Assembly: GCA_009760855.2 (NCBI GenBank)
Contig: WPIO01000035.1
Location: forward strand, 371,501 to 435,500
Origin: Cristatella mucedo
Lineage: Eukaryota; Bryozoa; Phylactolaemata; Cristatellidae
Reading direction: 5' to 3'
DNA length: 64,000 nt
In this document: positions 24,490 through 36,340 of the stretch, one piece after another
How positions within the stretch are numbered: position 1 is the first letter of the stretch
Layout: each line of letters starts with the position of its first letter
Translations under genes and position numbers: made by a program
The notes under the pieces: generated by a model
Told to the model about the DNA's origin: nothing
Databases searched by the model: none
Seen by the model: the letters and a program-made list of their open reading frames with translations, nothing else

Positions 24490-25589
24490 TTAACGGTGCC
24501 CATACTTTAGCATTTGATTGTATTGTGTATATTTGTTCCATAGCACGAGCACCATGCCTTCCTACAAAAGCTGAACAAAGTTAAACTAAAGAAGTAGATT
24601 AATCATTGCTTCAGGTCACTTTTTTGCAGGATCTAAGCCATAGATTGTGACACGTCCAGCTCCTACTGATTATAACACTGGAACCACTTAGAATCTCTAG
24701 CAACTGTCGTAGCAGGCTGATTTAGCAAGTCAAAGTTTCACTATCATGCAGCCTCGGGCATGAGAACGTTGAAACTTATCGATGCAGTCATGCATCAAGT
24801 GCAAATACTTGACGTCTTCGCAAGGCAGACAATCCAGAGAGTGGCAACGCCTTAAAAGCAGCCGGCATGGAGCAACAGCCATCGTCTACCAGTAGAGACA
24901 TGGTAAGCTTTGGCAGCTGTCCACATAGGAAGCATTCATTCCTTGGCCGGTAGAGCTTCCGGTATGGTAAACTTTGGATTGCGATCGATTGCTTTGCTCA
25001 CTCATAGCAATGTAGCAAGTAGCTAGTAGCAGCAGCAGGGGCAGGGGCTGGAGGCTGGGTGCATGTCTAATCACCTGCTGCATTCAGTGTTTAACATTGC
25101 TTAACATGAGTCATCGGTCATCTAACTCTAGCAATGACACCGGAAGGTTAAGCGTAAGTCAGCTCCATTACCTGTATGAGGTTACAGATGGGTGCCTGTC
25201 GCCTGCTTCTCTCCCACCCTGACACGCTGACGGCTGACATGCCGAACAAGAGGCAGCTTATCTATCGATGTTGTGCTGCTCAGTGGCTTTGCAGTCTTGC
25301 AGGCCGGGGGGGGGAAGCTCAATCCTCAGACTTAGCAATTGTTGCCCGAGCAGCAGCGATCGTGCTGCTGCTCGGGCACTTCGAGTGATTTGGCAAAATT
25401 TGCTAATATTTCTACAGCCTTCAGCTGCTGCCGTGAAGTGTAAGCAATGCAAGGTGTAAGCAATGCAAGGTTTAAGCAAGCGTGAAAACGGCCGACTACT
25501 GGAGAGGACATTTAATAAAGAACTGGCGTTAATCGCCATCACTTTTTTGGGTAATTTTATTGCATTACTTTTCAGGGACTTGGAGCTTG

Positions 25590-26535
<946 letters not shown>

Positions 26536-26539
26536 GGCG

Positions 26540-27257
26540 AGCAGGACCCCCACATCACCCAACACCAACCTCACCTTGTGTAATCTGTACGGCAATAGCA
26601 CACAGGCATCCTGGACTACCGTGCCTCTGCCACAGGCTTTCCTGGCACAGAGCTGCTATAAGCACTGCATATACACCTATTAATTGCTTGGCAATACGAA
26701 GTCGAAACAGAGTGTGCTTACCTAATTCTCAGAATTCGTTCATGCTCATACGCATGCATTACAGAATCAGACAGCAGTCTCAAGCGCAACTGTACTGCAC
26801 CGGTTATCATGGGGATAAGCTGTGACGTATTAGCCTGCATCTCCTTTAGGATCGATCCAGAGCTATGAACAAAAGTAATGGCAGAAACATAAACGAAGTT
26901 GAATGAAGAGACAAATATACAATGCGATTAGGCAACTATGACACTAGACAATTGCAGGCAAGCCGTCGATGTGCGATCCAGGTAGAAATCGAGTGGTACT
27001 TTGCTCGAACACCTAGAGGTGGGTCGGTGTTCAGTGATCACTAGGAGGAAGCTAGTAGAAAGTATCTCGCATCTGGTGCGATTGATGGGTACACAGAATG
27101 CATGTTGTGGAAAAGAGGTAAAACGTTACAATTAAAGCTGTCATAGCTACCTTGTACCTGTACTACAGTTAATAAAACTTTCTTGACTCTATATACCTGC
27201 AAGCGTGTGTTTTCTACATGTCTTCTGTGGTGGAGCTATTTTGTAGTAATAATTTTT
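26540..27257. other. Unassigned interval
   Basis: No recognisable coding motif or repeat family; base composition is ordinary. Confidence 0.4.
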
Positions 27258-27593
27258 TTAATGGGGGAGGGCCACTCTTTGTAGCTTTGTCCCCGGGCGC
27301 CGAAAGGTCTCACTACGCCTCCGTCTGTGGTCCGACAAAGATACCAGCTTCGACCTTACCCCTGACAGGTGTGGAAAGACATGATGGAAACACTTGAAAG
27401 CTGATGACTCATAATCTAGAGCCGTAACAAAGTACAAGACAAGGCCCAACTTGACGTGCAGCTGTGGCATCAGCACCTTCCAGAAGTTTTCCAGCCGTTC
27501 CCATTTGATATTGCTCTCTCCTACAGAGAACTCGGTCTGCAATGATCGGTCTCTTTTGTGATTGTGCCCCTTATTGTCCCTGATGTCCCATAG

Positions 27594-27730
27594 GCTGGTT
27601 TGGTCCAGCGGCTAAGGCGCTCGCCCGACCAAGGTCTGGCAGAGGTCGTGGGCTCGAGCCTCGAAGCATATGTGAAGCCCCTGGAAAAAGATTAAGTTCT
27701 CTTGGGGTGCTATACAAATGAATTATATTG
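27594..27730 (+). mobile_element. SINE-1
   Basis: A box GGTTTGGTCCAGCGGCTAAG, B box GTCGTGGGCTCGAGCC and tail AGATTAAGTTCTCTTGGGGT. It separates two coding blocks of the surrounding relic, so it inserted after that element decayed or arrived. Confidence 0.9.
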
Positions 27731-27927
27731 ATATTATAGGCAAAGAAAAAATAGAAATTTCGCAAAACCACTGTGAAGGCCCATCAGGAACAACACCATT
27801 TTTATGTCCCCAATGACCTCCCAACCATAGTCGCCATACTTTAGAGCACTCAGCATATATGAATTCTGATTTAGTCCTCTTTGCAGTGAACAGAGAAAGC
27901 CATAGAGAGATATGGGTACTTATTCCC

Positions 27928-28092
27928 GGTATGAAGCAGTAAGCCCGTGAGGTAAGGTGTTTGCTCTGCATGACCGAGGTCGTGGGTTTGAATCCTGCAA
28001 TGAGCGATTCTTTATTGCCAACTGCAATCGGCAGCGATAGCCCATATTAAGTTCTTCTGCTGCTATACATATAAGTCTGTTAAATCAGCATG
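27928..28092 (+). mobile_element. SINE-2
   Basis: Head GTGAGGTAAGGTGTTTGCTC, B box GTCGTGGGTTTGAATCC, core GCGATTCTTTATTGCC and tail CTGTTAAATCAGC. Confidence 0.85.
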
Positions 28093-29032
28093 TATTATTT
28101 GTTGGATTCGTTGTCTATTATTGCTGCCATTCACTTGGGTTGCAGGTGATTCCTATAGCCTCGATTAGCCCAACCACACTGTTGCACAGACACAGCCCAT
28201 CTTGCCAAATGAATACGTTGAAAAAAGTAGTTAGTGCTTTCTCTAATCTGTTATTTTCACACTTTCATCCAACAAGTTCGACTCATCGGGTATAGATTTC
28301 AGACTGCTTAGCATTGAGCTTGGGAAGATCGAGGTCTTTTATTAGATCGTTGAGGTCTTCCTAGTTGGGGAAGCATTACGGCTTTCTCTTTTCAGCTGCA
28401 TGTGTAAATTTGGAATGTGGATCTGCACCATCGTCCTCGCTGTCTGATTGGCTGTTCTTTACTGAAGATCTGCCTCAGCCCTATTGGGTGTGGCAGTGGT
28501 ACTGGGGCGATCAATGAAGGAATGTGTAGATACATTCTGGGATGCACAAGCATTACCAGCTTGACATTGGGAATGGTTCGTCGTGCAGACATAATAGTTG
28601 CTTGAGTGACTTGTCGGTTCCTGTCAAATTCTTAGGGTGTCAAACTTTGTAGCTCGTATTTCTCACCTGAGCCATCCTGTAAACATACCAGAACTGTACA
28701 TATAAAAATGTTATTTCATACGTTACGTACAATTATGCAAGACACTCCATCTACCGAGCAGCAATTGTTCACCTCACCTTCAAGAGTTCTCTCGTAGTAT
28801 TTGCTTGTGAAATAAGGTGCCCGGACTTGTCTCGATCCCCGAAAGGCATGCCGAAGTATACTTTGTAGGTATCCCACATCTTAACAAATGCTTTCACAAC
28901 TGCCTGTACATTTAGTTCACTTTTACTCTTGCCTTGATAAATTGCCCATAAAATGCCCAACCACACCGCAAAAAGGCATCTACTGTGTGCAAGCAACCCC
29001 TTGATACCTCGTCAATTAAATATGGCTATTCA

Positions 29033-29962
29033 CGCCCTCAGAGAACTTAATCTCTTTCTAGGCGCTTTACATTTGCTGCAAAGGGAAATGCAATTGAATG
29101 GTAAGTAAAATCATGCTTGAAAAACAAACAAAATGAATAACATGGTTAGGGGTGACATGCACAGGGTCAGCATGCAAATGTCGTTAGTGGCAGCATGCAC
29201 AGTATCAGCACGCATAAGCACATCAAGGACGAATCACAGGGACCCACTAAATGCTGTCCTAAATAGGTGTGTTTTTAAGTTCCTTTTAAATGTGGTCAGG
29301 TCAGGGGATGTTCTGACGCAGGTCGGGAGGGAGTTCCAGGCTTTGGGAGCATACGAACTAAATGCACGGTCTCCAAAGGATTAAAGGTTTGTACGGGGTA
29401 TTTCTAGACTGCTGGATTCCGAAAAGCGGGTGGTACGATGCTTGGCCTGATGGGGTAGTATATCTGACAGATAGGCTGGAGCCATAGAATGAAGGGACCT
29501 AAAAGTGAGCGACAAAACCTTGAAGTCAATCCGTTGCTTGACTTGTAGCCAGTGCAGGTCGGCGAGAAGTGGTGTAATGTGGCAGCTGCGCCACTCACGA
29601 CAGACAAGCCAAGCTGCAGAGTTTTGCACCAGCTGTAATTGCCTGATCGCACATGCCGGTAGGCCAGTAAGCAGTGAGTTGCAGAAGTCAAGACGAGATG
29701 TCACGAATGCATGGACCAACTTAGACGTGGTATCCTTATCTAAACAAGCCCGAATTTTAGCAATGTTATGAAGCTGAAAATAGGCAGATTTGACTGTGGA
29801 GCTGATATGGTCGTCTAACAAGAGGTCGCTTTGGAACATGACACCTAGATTTCGAGCTGATTTGACCGGAGATATGCTGGCAGAGCCAATTTTAAGAGAC
29901 AGCCTTTCCAATCTCTGAATCACACTGGGTTTGCCCATAACTAGTAAAGTCATGTCTGCCTA
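29033..29962 (-). mobile_element. L2a LINE copy, 5'-truncated, little decayed
   Basis: A 190-codon minus-strand frame (29,953-29,381) begins inside the KTNLLVMGKPSVIQRLE region and runs through FQSDLLLDDHI, CNSLLTGLPACAIRQLQLVQ and LADLHWLQVKQRIDFK. The 3' UTR follows to CCCTCAGAGAACTTAATCTC but the (ATT)n tail is absent. It is very similar to the copies at 3.1 and 42.9 kb. Confidence 0.92.
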
Positions 29963-29964
29963 AG

Positions 29965-30215
29965 CATCACTAATTCGCTTAGCAGCACAACGTGTACTAT
30001 ATGTGCAAACCAGCCGTTCAAACCTTGCCTATTAGCAAAGCCGAAGAAATTCGAGATGTCATTGTCCTGACCACAGATGCAAAGTTCTGGTGGAGCAATA
30101 GCTATTTTCTACTAATTTTAGGCATAGCGATTAGTAAATTCTATCTATTCCCAAGGACAGACAATTTAAATCTGTTAACTAGTGTAATGTTTTGGAACCG
30201 AGTATGTCTTTACAC

Positions 30216-30262
<47 letters not shown>

Positions 30263-31750
30263 GTATATTCAGATTCAGACAGCCTAAAAACCTCGGACAT
30301 TTAGTATTCAGAAGTGATGAGTCGAAGGCCTCGATCCAGTCAGCTGTGTTCAGGGCACGGGTACTGAGTTGTGGTTCACCACGGCTGGTGCTAGACACCT
30401 GTATGCCGCCATGATGGTCGTCGAATAGCATGTTCTACACTGAGGACATGCACTTGCTATCGTAAGGTATAGGCGGCACTCTTCATTGCTGCCGTACTCT
30501 CTTACTGTCAGCACAATTACCTGTATTTATTCGTGCTGCACCTGCAAGCCTCCAGTCGTAGTTCAAGGACTCTGAGCGTCACTGGTTTGGCCCAGTGGTT
30601 AAGGTGCTGGCATCGATAGAGGTCAATGTGAATGTATTGGATGAGCAAGGTCGTGGAATCGGGGCCTCGAGACGCGTGTGAAGCACCTGAGTGGGGATAA
30701 AGCTCTCTTAGGGCGCTACACAACTCATAAATTATATATATATATATATATATATTCGTCTGCATCGGCATAACTAATATATCTATGCATTTCTATGAAT
30801 GGTGCTACTGATCCTGCTATGGCATTAAGCCCATAGCAGTAATCAAGTCTTTGTGATTGTGTAGGTGTATATGCATAGCAAAAAATGTATATATGTATGT
30901 GTATGCTGAAGACACTTTTAGAGAGATATCTTTTCAAGGGTCTCTGATTTAGGGGTTTGGAGTTTTGGATTTGTATGTTTTTTAGGCATCTTAGTTTAGG
31001 GGTTTGATGTTTAGAGTTGGAGTTAAGCTGGTTGGCACGACAGTACCGTTACGAGCGCTTTGCTTACTGCCCACCGACAGGAGTGCAGATGCCGATACAG
31101 TGAGCTAGTAACAGTAAGGGGACCTGGCACACGTGACAGCTAAATATAGCGAGCCGTGTTCCTTCTCCCAAGCAGACTCTAGTTTGGGACAGCCCTGTCT
31201 TTCTTTCGCAGCATTAAGCAGTCTTACCTGCCTCTCGTCGCGCCTAGATACCGGTTGTTATATACGTATACGCTCAACGAGCTGGCCGCTAGCCGCTATC
31301 TGTTGCCTTGCGAAATGACCTTGCCTCGGCTGGTTTGCTGGCGGTGAAGGTCCTGAAATCCGATTGAGTCCGAATGCGGCATCTGTATTTCGTTACGAAT
31401 CAAATCCTTCGTGGGCTATTCGGTGTCGAGGGGGCAGGTGTTCGCAGATTCGCTTAACAGGCTACGCTGTAACCTACGGTCGAATTAATAGCTGGGCTGA
31501 ATGCGATTTCGGTCATTCGGAACGGACTAGCTCGGCTGCCCAGGAAGTTAACCATATCGAAGCAGCATATAGACCCGAAATAGCACGCGATCGGTAGAAT
31601 CTGTTACTTCAAACTCCAAACTGTCGATGTTCAACCACTGTAAACTCGACATTCAACTAAATGAATAACTTGATTAGCTTTATTAGCAGCAGTGTGGGCA
31701 GCTTAGACAGAACCACTTCCTTCGATACAATAGACGGAAGAAAAAAAGTA
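29965..31750. other. Interval with AT microsatellites and one SINE-1, otherwise unassigned
   Basis: (TA)n runs lie at 30,216-30,262 and 30,733-30,755. The remaining DNA, including 30,950-31,750, has only short open frames without recognisable motifs. Confidence 0.4.
30579..30732 (+). mobile_element. SINE-1 (long-spacer form)
   Basis: A box GGTTTGGCCCAGTGGTTAAG; the inserted spacer GTCAATGTGAATGTATTGGA resembles the one in the 16,680 copy. The B box is diverged, and the tail GCTCTCTTAGGGCGCTACAC runs into (TA)n. Confidence 0.8.
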
Positions 31751-31756
31751 GCTGCT

Positions 31757-31890
31757 CATTTAGCAGCCTCATTCTCGGCAAAAGCTTTTGGTTGGTTTTC
31801 AGCCGCTTGCAGAGAGGAACGCAGAATTATCCTCAGCAGGACTCAAACTCACGATCTGAGTCATGAAGAGCCAGAACCTTACTTCTGAGC
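31757..31890 (-). mobile_element. Degenerate SINE-2
   Basis: The reverse complement contains the region CTTCATGACTCAGATCGTGA, GTTTGAGTCCTGCTGAGG and a terminal GGCTGCTAAATGAGC, comparable to the SINE-2 copies at 7.97 and 23.8 kb. Confidence 0.5.
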
Positions 31891-31897
31891 TGCAACG

Positions 31898-32217
31898 AGA
31901 GAGAGAGAGGGGGGAGGGAGAGGAAGAGGGAGAGGGAGAAGGAGAGAGGGAGATGGAGATGGAGAGGGGGAGGGAGAGGGAGATGGAGAGGGAGAGGGAG
32001 AGGGAGAGGGAGACGGAGAGGGAGACGGAGAGGGAGACGGAGAGGGAGACGGAGACGGAGATGGAGACGGAGAGGGAGAGGGAGAGGGAGAGGGAGAGGG
32101 AGAGGGAGAGGGAGAGGGAGAGGGAGGGAGAGGGAGAGGGAGAGGGAGAGGGAGGGGGAGAGGGAGAGGGAGAGGGAGAGGGAGAGGGAGAGGGAGAGGG
32201 AGAGGGAGAAGAGGGGA
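31898..32217. repeat. (GAGGGA)n purine array
   Basis: About 320 bp of GAGGGA/GAGA units with GGAGAC and GGAGAT variants on the plus strand. Long charged or Ser-Pro open frames here come from the repeat. The stretch 32,220-32,540 holds nothing recognisable. Confidence 0.95.
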
Positions 32218-32544
32218 CAGGACGGGGATGGTGGACGGGATGGATAGAAGAGCCCAGACTCAAGGTAGATGAGTGATTGTGTGAATGAGTTAGAGCTAAC
32301 AAGTGGACTTGTATAGCGCCACAAGGCTCAATCGGCCTTGGTAGTGAATGATATCAGATTTTACAGTTTGTGCGAGAAGAAGGGTTTTTCCTGTCGTCAC
32401 GCATGAGTCGCCTGCTTTTTGTGCAGGCGTGTTGGGAGACAATACGTAAGACAAGCGACGAGCGAAATGAGCCAACTAACGCAATGAGCAACCTTCCCTT
32501 AGAAAGTGCGGCGATTACAACCTGGCTCACTCACTTAGTAATAA

Positions 32545-34129
32545 CTTTCCTGTGGGCGGTAACTATAAGCAGGGTTTGCGAAAGCTGCAATCACTTTGAC
32601 GTAATCAAGCTCAGCACTTAGTTCATGCTCGATGGATATCATAGATAATCCACAAAGCCTCTCCGGTGCCCTGCACTTGCAAAGCCGACAGGCAGTGAGA
32701 GAACGATTCGTAAAGCAATCATCACATTTGGGTATACGTCTGCGAGACCAGATATGGGGGATAAAATCCACCACATCACGGACTCTCTCACACTCGAGAG
32801 TGAGAGTAAATACGAAAGTGACGGAATCTCCTCTACCAGCTCCGTCTTCTCGATGTCCATCATGACAACGTAGCCTTCGGCGTGTGCTGCTAGTGCAGAG
32901 GACACAACTGCACAATATTCCAGTAGCTTCTGATTGTCTCAGTGTTTCAGCATAGGAGTGGTGTAGCAGAAGGAGAAGATGTCGCTGTTAATGCTCAGCA
33001 TGACGAACCGTTCACCAAGGGAGACAAGAGCGACGTCGATTTCGTTACAGGAGGACGGCACTGAATTTGTGCAAAGCATCGATGGAAGGGTCGTCTCGAT
33101 CTTCATATCCAAACTGGCACGGCGCAAGTCGGCACCTTTCAGCTGGCATCATGGCCGGTATGCATAGTTGTTCGCATAAGCTTGTTGCAGCGTAGACTGC
33201 TCATGAGAAGAAAGTGTCGTCGCTGTTGCGATAGTTTTCGCCGCTCTCATAAGCTCCCGGGCGACGTTTATCTGCAGGTTTTATTGCCTGAAGTATCTTT
33301 CTGATCTTATTGATACCAATTAGCAGATCGTGCCATATTATAAAACATAGTAGGAATCGGAAGGAAGCCATTTCTTCTGCTAATGCGTTCGAATTGCCTT
33401 TGGAATCATCGTGAATGCTTTGCAGCGCTGTGTTTATTCTTTTGGTTAGGAGTCGCAGTGCTTTTACAATTGAAATTTTGCTTTCACGGCGAGTATCTGC
33501 TGGATATTTCCCAGTAATGGAGCAAAACTCTTTCAAAGCGCTCCATCTAGAAGTTGGTGTCAAAAAAATGAATGCACTCGCTGCAAGTGACCAGAGTAGA
33601 ATATGGCCGCTACCAAAGAGCCATCTGTAGAGCCGACAACAAGGGTTAAGACTGTGATTGGCGACAGGCAAATTAATGCTCGCGGGTTTATCTCTGGAAG
33701 TTGTAGTTGAACACCAGAATATATTTACCCTTCATTTTGCTACCGTAAGCTTCTCCTCTGCAATCCGTCAGGTTCAGCCCCAACTGAGTGAGCCTCTTAA
33801 ATAAGATCTCATAAAGTCCGGCTCCACTTGTGTCAGCCTCTTTCTGAAACTCCAGAAAGTAATCTCCAATAGCTGCCTTGTCCTTTCGAAGTTCCACGAA
33901 GCGAAGAATCATGGTCACCAATTGCTCGTGATCGCTGACATTTCGCGTGAAATCTAATATAATACTGTACTATCTTGTATCCTTCGCACGATTTTTAATC
34001 TCTTCCAAAATGCGAGCAGAAATAAGCGTTTAGCTACTGTGAGGTAGAACTTTGCATGTAATTGATCTTCGCCAAGAAAATTTCTGCTTTCATGAACGCA
34101 GAGCCTATCAGAATGACTGCGAAAGGCCA
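32545..34129 (-). pseudogene. hAT transposase relic, C-terminal two thirds (DUF4371/ZMYM1-like)
   Basis: On the minus strand, motifs of the TTF-finger/DUF4371 hAT transposase family occur in order: MAFRSHSDRL and RNFL; EEIKNRAKDT then YSIILDFTRNVSDHEQLVTM (the RNase H-like first Asp region); EADTSGAGLYEIL; LNLTDCRGEAY and KMKGKY; a WSALKEFC...RRESKISIVKAL region; FRFLLCFIIWHDLLIGINKI; then the dimerisation end ADVYPNVMIALRIVLSLPV and SMISIEHELSAELDY. In-frame stops and frameshifts (one between YPNV and ERLCGL) make it non-functional. The N-terminal parts lie at 34,606-34,910 and 41,722-42,276. Confidence 0.88.
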
Positions 34130-34132
34130 TAT

Positions 34133-34600
34133 GAACCTATTTGCGGGGACCCGGGTCCCCGCAAAGGCCCCAAGCTCAAAGGGAATTAATTGATTACTTT
34201 CTAGAAAATAGTCAAATCGTAGAAAAACCAGAAAACCTCACGTTCAGTTATACCTGTTATGTTAAAAACGGAGGACGCCAACGCAGTTTTCGCATCCGCT
34301 CACGGCGCCGTACACTCGCAAGGAAAAACTCGCTCTTGGTGTCGCAACGCCGAAGACGAAGCCCGGGTGCCTGAAGACCACCCCGCCCCGCCCCCCCCGC
34401 TTTACAGCCTGGCCAGACCTTACACTCCTGTCTTTCTTCGCCAACAAGTAGAGAATAAAAATTTAACTCTGATCGCTCTAGTGACAAAAAGAAGACGATT
34501 GAGCCAATAACGAAGTCTATCTGACTATTATTCACGGAATTATAGAGTTTTTGCGAGACCTGGGTCCTTTTGGGGACCCGGGACCCAGCCAATAGGTTCG
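34133..34600. mobile_element. 468-bp non-autonomous inverted-repeat element inside the hAT relic
   Basis: Imperfect terminal inverted repeats: the left end GAACCTATTTGCGGGGACCC matches the reverse complement of the right end, CGAACCTATTGGCTGGGTCC, and both continue into CGGGTCCCC. A TAT (or TA) duplication at 34,130-34,132 and 34,601-34,603 flanks it. Removing the element and one duplicate restores the hAT frame across AERH-MAFRSH. The left end also holds a perfect 26-bp palindrome at 34,140-34,165 (TTTGCGGGGACCC plus its complement). No transposase is encoded; the superfamily is not clear. Confidence 0.8.
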
Positions 34601-34605
34601 TATGC

Positions 34606-34910
34606 CTCTCTGCTAAAAACAAAAAAAGCAGTACAATTGCTGCGATGAGTTCTAACATGGCACGGCAATGAGCCCTATCTTTTCCACTAAAGTTGGCGTC
34701 TGTTTGTCAAGATTTGAGCTGGTTTTAAGATGTAATTCAAGCTCTTTCCTGTCCATCATTTGCTGTCTGGTGTCCGTTTACTTCTCATGCTCCTTTGTCC
34801 GAGAACTTAAGCGAGTTCTACGTAACGCTGAAGCCTATAGACATTAGTCTCATATTTGTCCCACCAAAAAAATTGCAGCATAAACAGTATAAGGCATCCT
34901 ATAATCTTGA
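34606..34910 (-). pseudogene. hAT transposase relic, TTF zinc-finger segment
   Basis: Minus-strand reading gives DALYCLCCNFFGGTN (the TTF-type finger), a SIGF block, KEHEK, then MMDRKELELHLKTSSNLDKQ and MLELIAAIVLLFLFLAERH, with stops and frame changes. This matches the family order of finger, GF.DW, LKEHE, W.ELE..LK, then a hydrophobic segment before the AFRGH motif. It ends at the 468-bp element on one side and at L2 sequence on the other. Confidence 0.8.
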
Positions 34911-34987
34911 AGTCGATGCTGCCACAGCGATAATACCTTCTTCGCCCCTGCTGCTCAATTCCCCTTCCGAACTGTCACCATTGGTAG

Positions 34988-35100
34988 AATAATAATATAA
35001 TAATAATAATTCACTTGATAAAGCGCCCTCAGAGAACTTAATCTCTCTCTAGGCGCTTTACATTTGCTGTAAAGTGAAATGCAATTGAATGGTAAGTAAG
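34988..35100 (-). mobile_element. L2a 3' tail inserted into an L2a copy
   Basis: (AAT)n followed by TTCACTTGATAAAGCGCCCT and the reverse complement of the L2a 3' UTR. The host L2a frame resumes directly after it. Confidence 0.88.
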
Positions 35101-35639
35101 TACAGAATGCTACAACACGACACTTGCTGTCGTGCTTAATGACTTTGCACCTCAAACTAAGCTCACAGTGTGCCGTCACCCAGACGGCCTGTGGTTTATC
35201 GCAGACATTAAATTAGCTAGGCCTACTAAGACCGAGCTTGAGAAAGCATGCTCAATGTCAGGACTCACTCTCCATCCATTTAGGCATACGAAGACTACCG
35301 TAGATCATACCAACCGATCCTAGAAAATGTCAAGACTAGCTTCTTCAAAAAATATTGTCGAATCACATATGCACATTCGTCCGAATCCAATCCAAAAATC
35401 CAAGAATGCTGATGTCGACCCATCAACCATCTCCTTCATCGCTCCCAGGCTAGCTCCGTACCTAGTAATCCTTGTGGTGACCTGGCCCACTGCATGTCGA
35501 GCTCCTTTGTCAGCAAGATAGACAAGATTAGAAATTCAAACCCTAAGGCTGCAGAATCCTCTCTGGACTCGTGTCCCTCAAAAACATCCATTCCAGACTT
35601 CTGTCCCACAACTCTGTAGCCGAGTTCCAGGGGTCAAAG

Positions 35640-36340
35640 GCTATTTCCCACCAAACCCCGCCATACTCCGGCCACGTTGCCGCTCGCCTAGTCGCTGAGC
35701 TAGGGTAAGACGAGCGGCCGTCAGGTTAAACATCTTTATAATAACGCATGCGCGAACAACAACAGGGGAACTAAACAAGTCTACTGGGAGGGTCCTAAAA
35801 AAAAAGTACACTATAGGGGCGCAAGACGACGAAGCAAGCGCGAACAAACGAGTTGGTCGGTCAGTCAGCTTCCACAGTCCTGCCCTTGTACCGACTCCGT
35901 CCCAACAGTACGAGCGACGCCGTAAAAGATCCGGCTAGCTGAGTAACAGCTTGGCTAGTTGGAGTCGACGTCCAACACATCCGAGAGCTTCCGCCGAAAG
36001 ACGCCAAAATACGGGAGGAGGGTCACGAGCACGCTACACGGGGAACGCGGAATATGCAAGTCATAACAACGAGCGTGCTATCCACCTCCACTCGGGCCTT
36101 GGGCACTCGTTGCCTTGCGTGCGTGGCAGCATCGCCGGAGCATGCCTGCACGAATCCAGGTGCATAACTCGGCGAGACCGGGAGCCTCCAACATCATGAA
36201 TTACTCAGCCAACTTCTACCCAAGAACCCCGGTGAGCCCTCGTCGCCGCATACGCCATAGGTCAGACCCCGGCCTAGCCGGTGACCCTTACCACATTTGA
36301 ACCGTCCTGTCCCAGCCAATAGAACCTAGCCTGGGAACAA
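35640..36340. mobile_element. ~0.7-kb GC-rich insertion of unknown type within L2a
   Basis: L2a coding similarity stops near 35,635 and resumes near 36,345. The intervening DNA is rich in CG dinucleotides and resembles none of the families in this window. Short frames (for example 36,197-36,300) are not recognisable. A solo LTR or other element is possible, but no clear terminal repeats were found. Confidence 0.4.

Larger units (their letters stand above)
27258..28905 (-). pseudogene. Relic of an unnamed, probably transposon-borne protein family (copy 1)
   Basis: Four blocks occur on the minus strand in the order I recall for a large unnamed family dispersed in invertebrate genomes. About 28,900-28,780: MWDTYKVYFGMPFGDRDKSG (compare a GDQDKSWAPH block). 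About 28,590-28,400: SARRTIPN and PVPLPHP (compare SAIRPVPH). About 27,920-27,745: LLSALKYGDYGWEVIGDIKM then FLMGLHSGFAKFLFFLC (compare LKY..Y.W...GDLK, GLQGGYTKF.CFLC). About 27,540-27,260: KVLMPQLHVKLGLVLYFVTA, HHVFPHLSG (compare PPLHIKLGL..FVKALD). Frames change between blocks, and a SINE-1 and a SINE-2 are inserted. The colinear order is the main evidence. The family name is unknown to me. Confidence 0.6.

Noticed and set aside
27360-27536. A 59-codon minus-strand exon with good acceptor and donor
   Set aside because: Its LHVKLGL..FVTALD motif and position after the LKYGDYGW block place it in the same relic.
28632-28903. Two in-phase minus-strand exons (28,903-28,778 and 28,676-28,632) ending in a stop, like the 3' end of a host gene
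   Set aside because: Splice signals and phases fit, but the first exon's content fits the N-terminal block of the unnamed dispersed family whose other blocks follow in order at lower coordinates. A decayed element explains it better.
31799-32324. Open frames of about 165 codons rich in Ser-Pro/Leu-Pro and Glu-Arg
   Set aside because: They are translations of the GAGGGA array.
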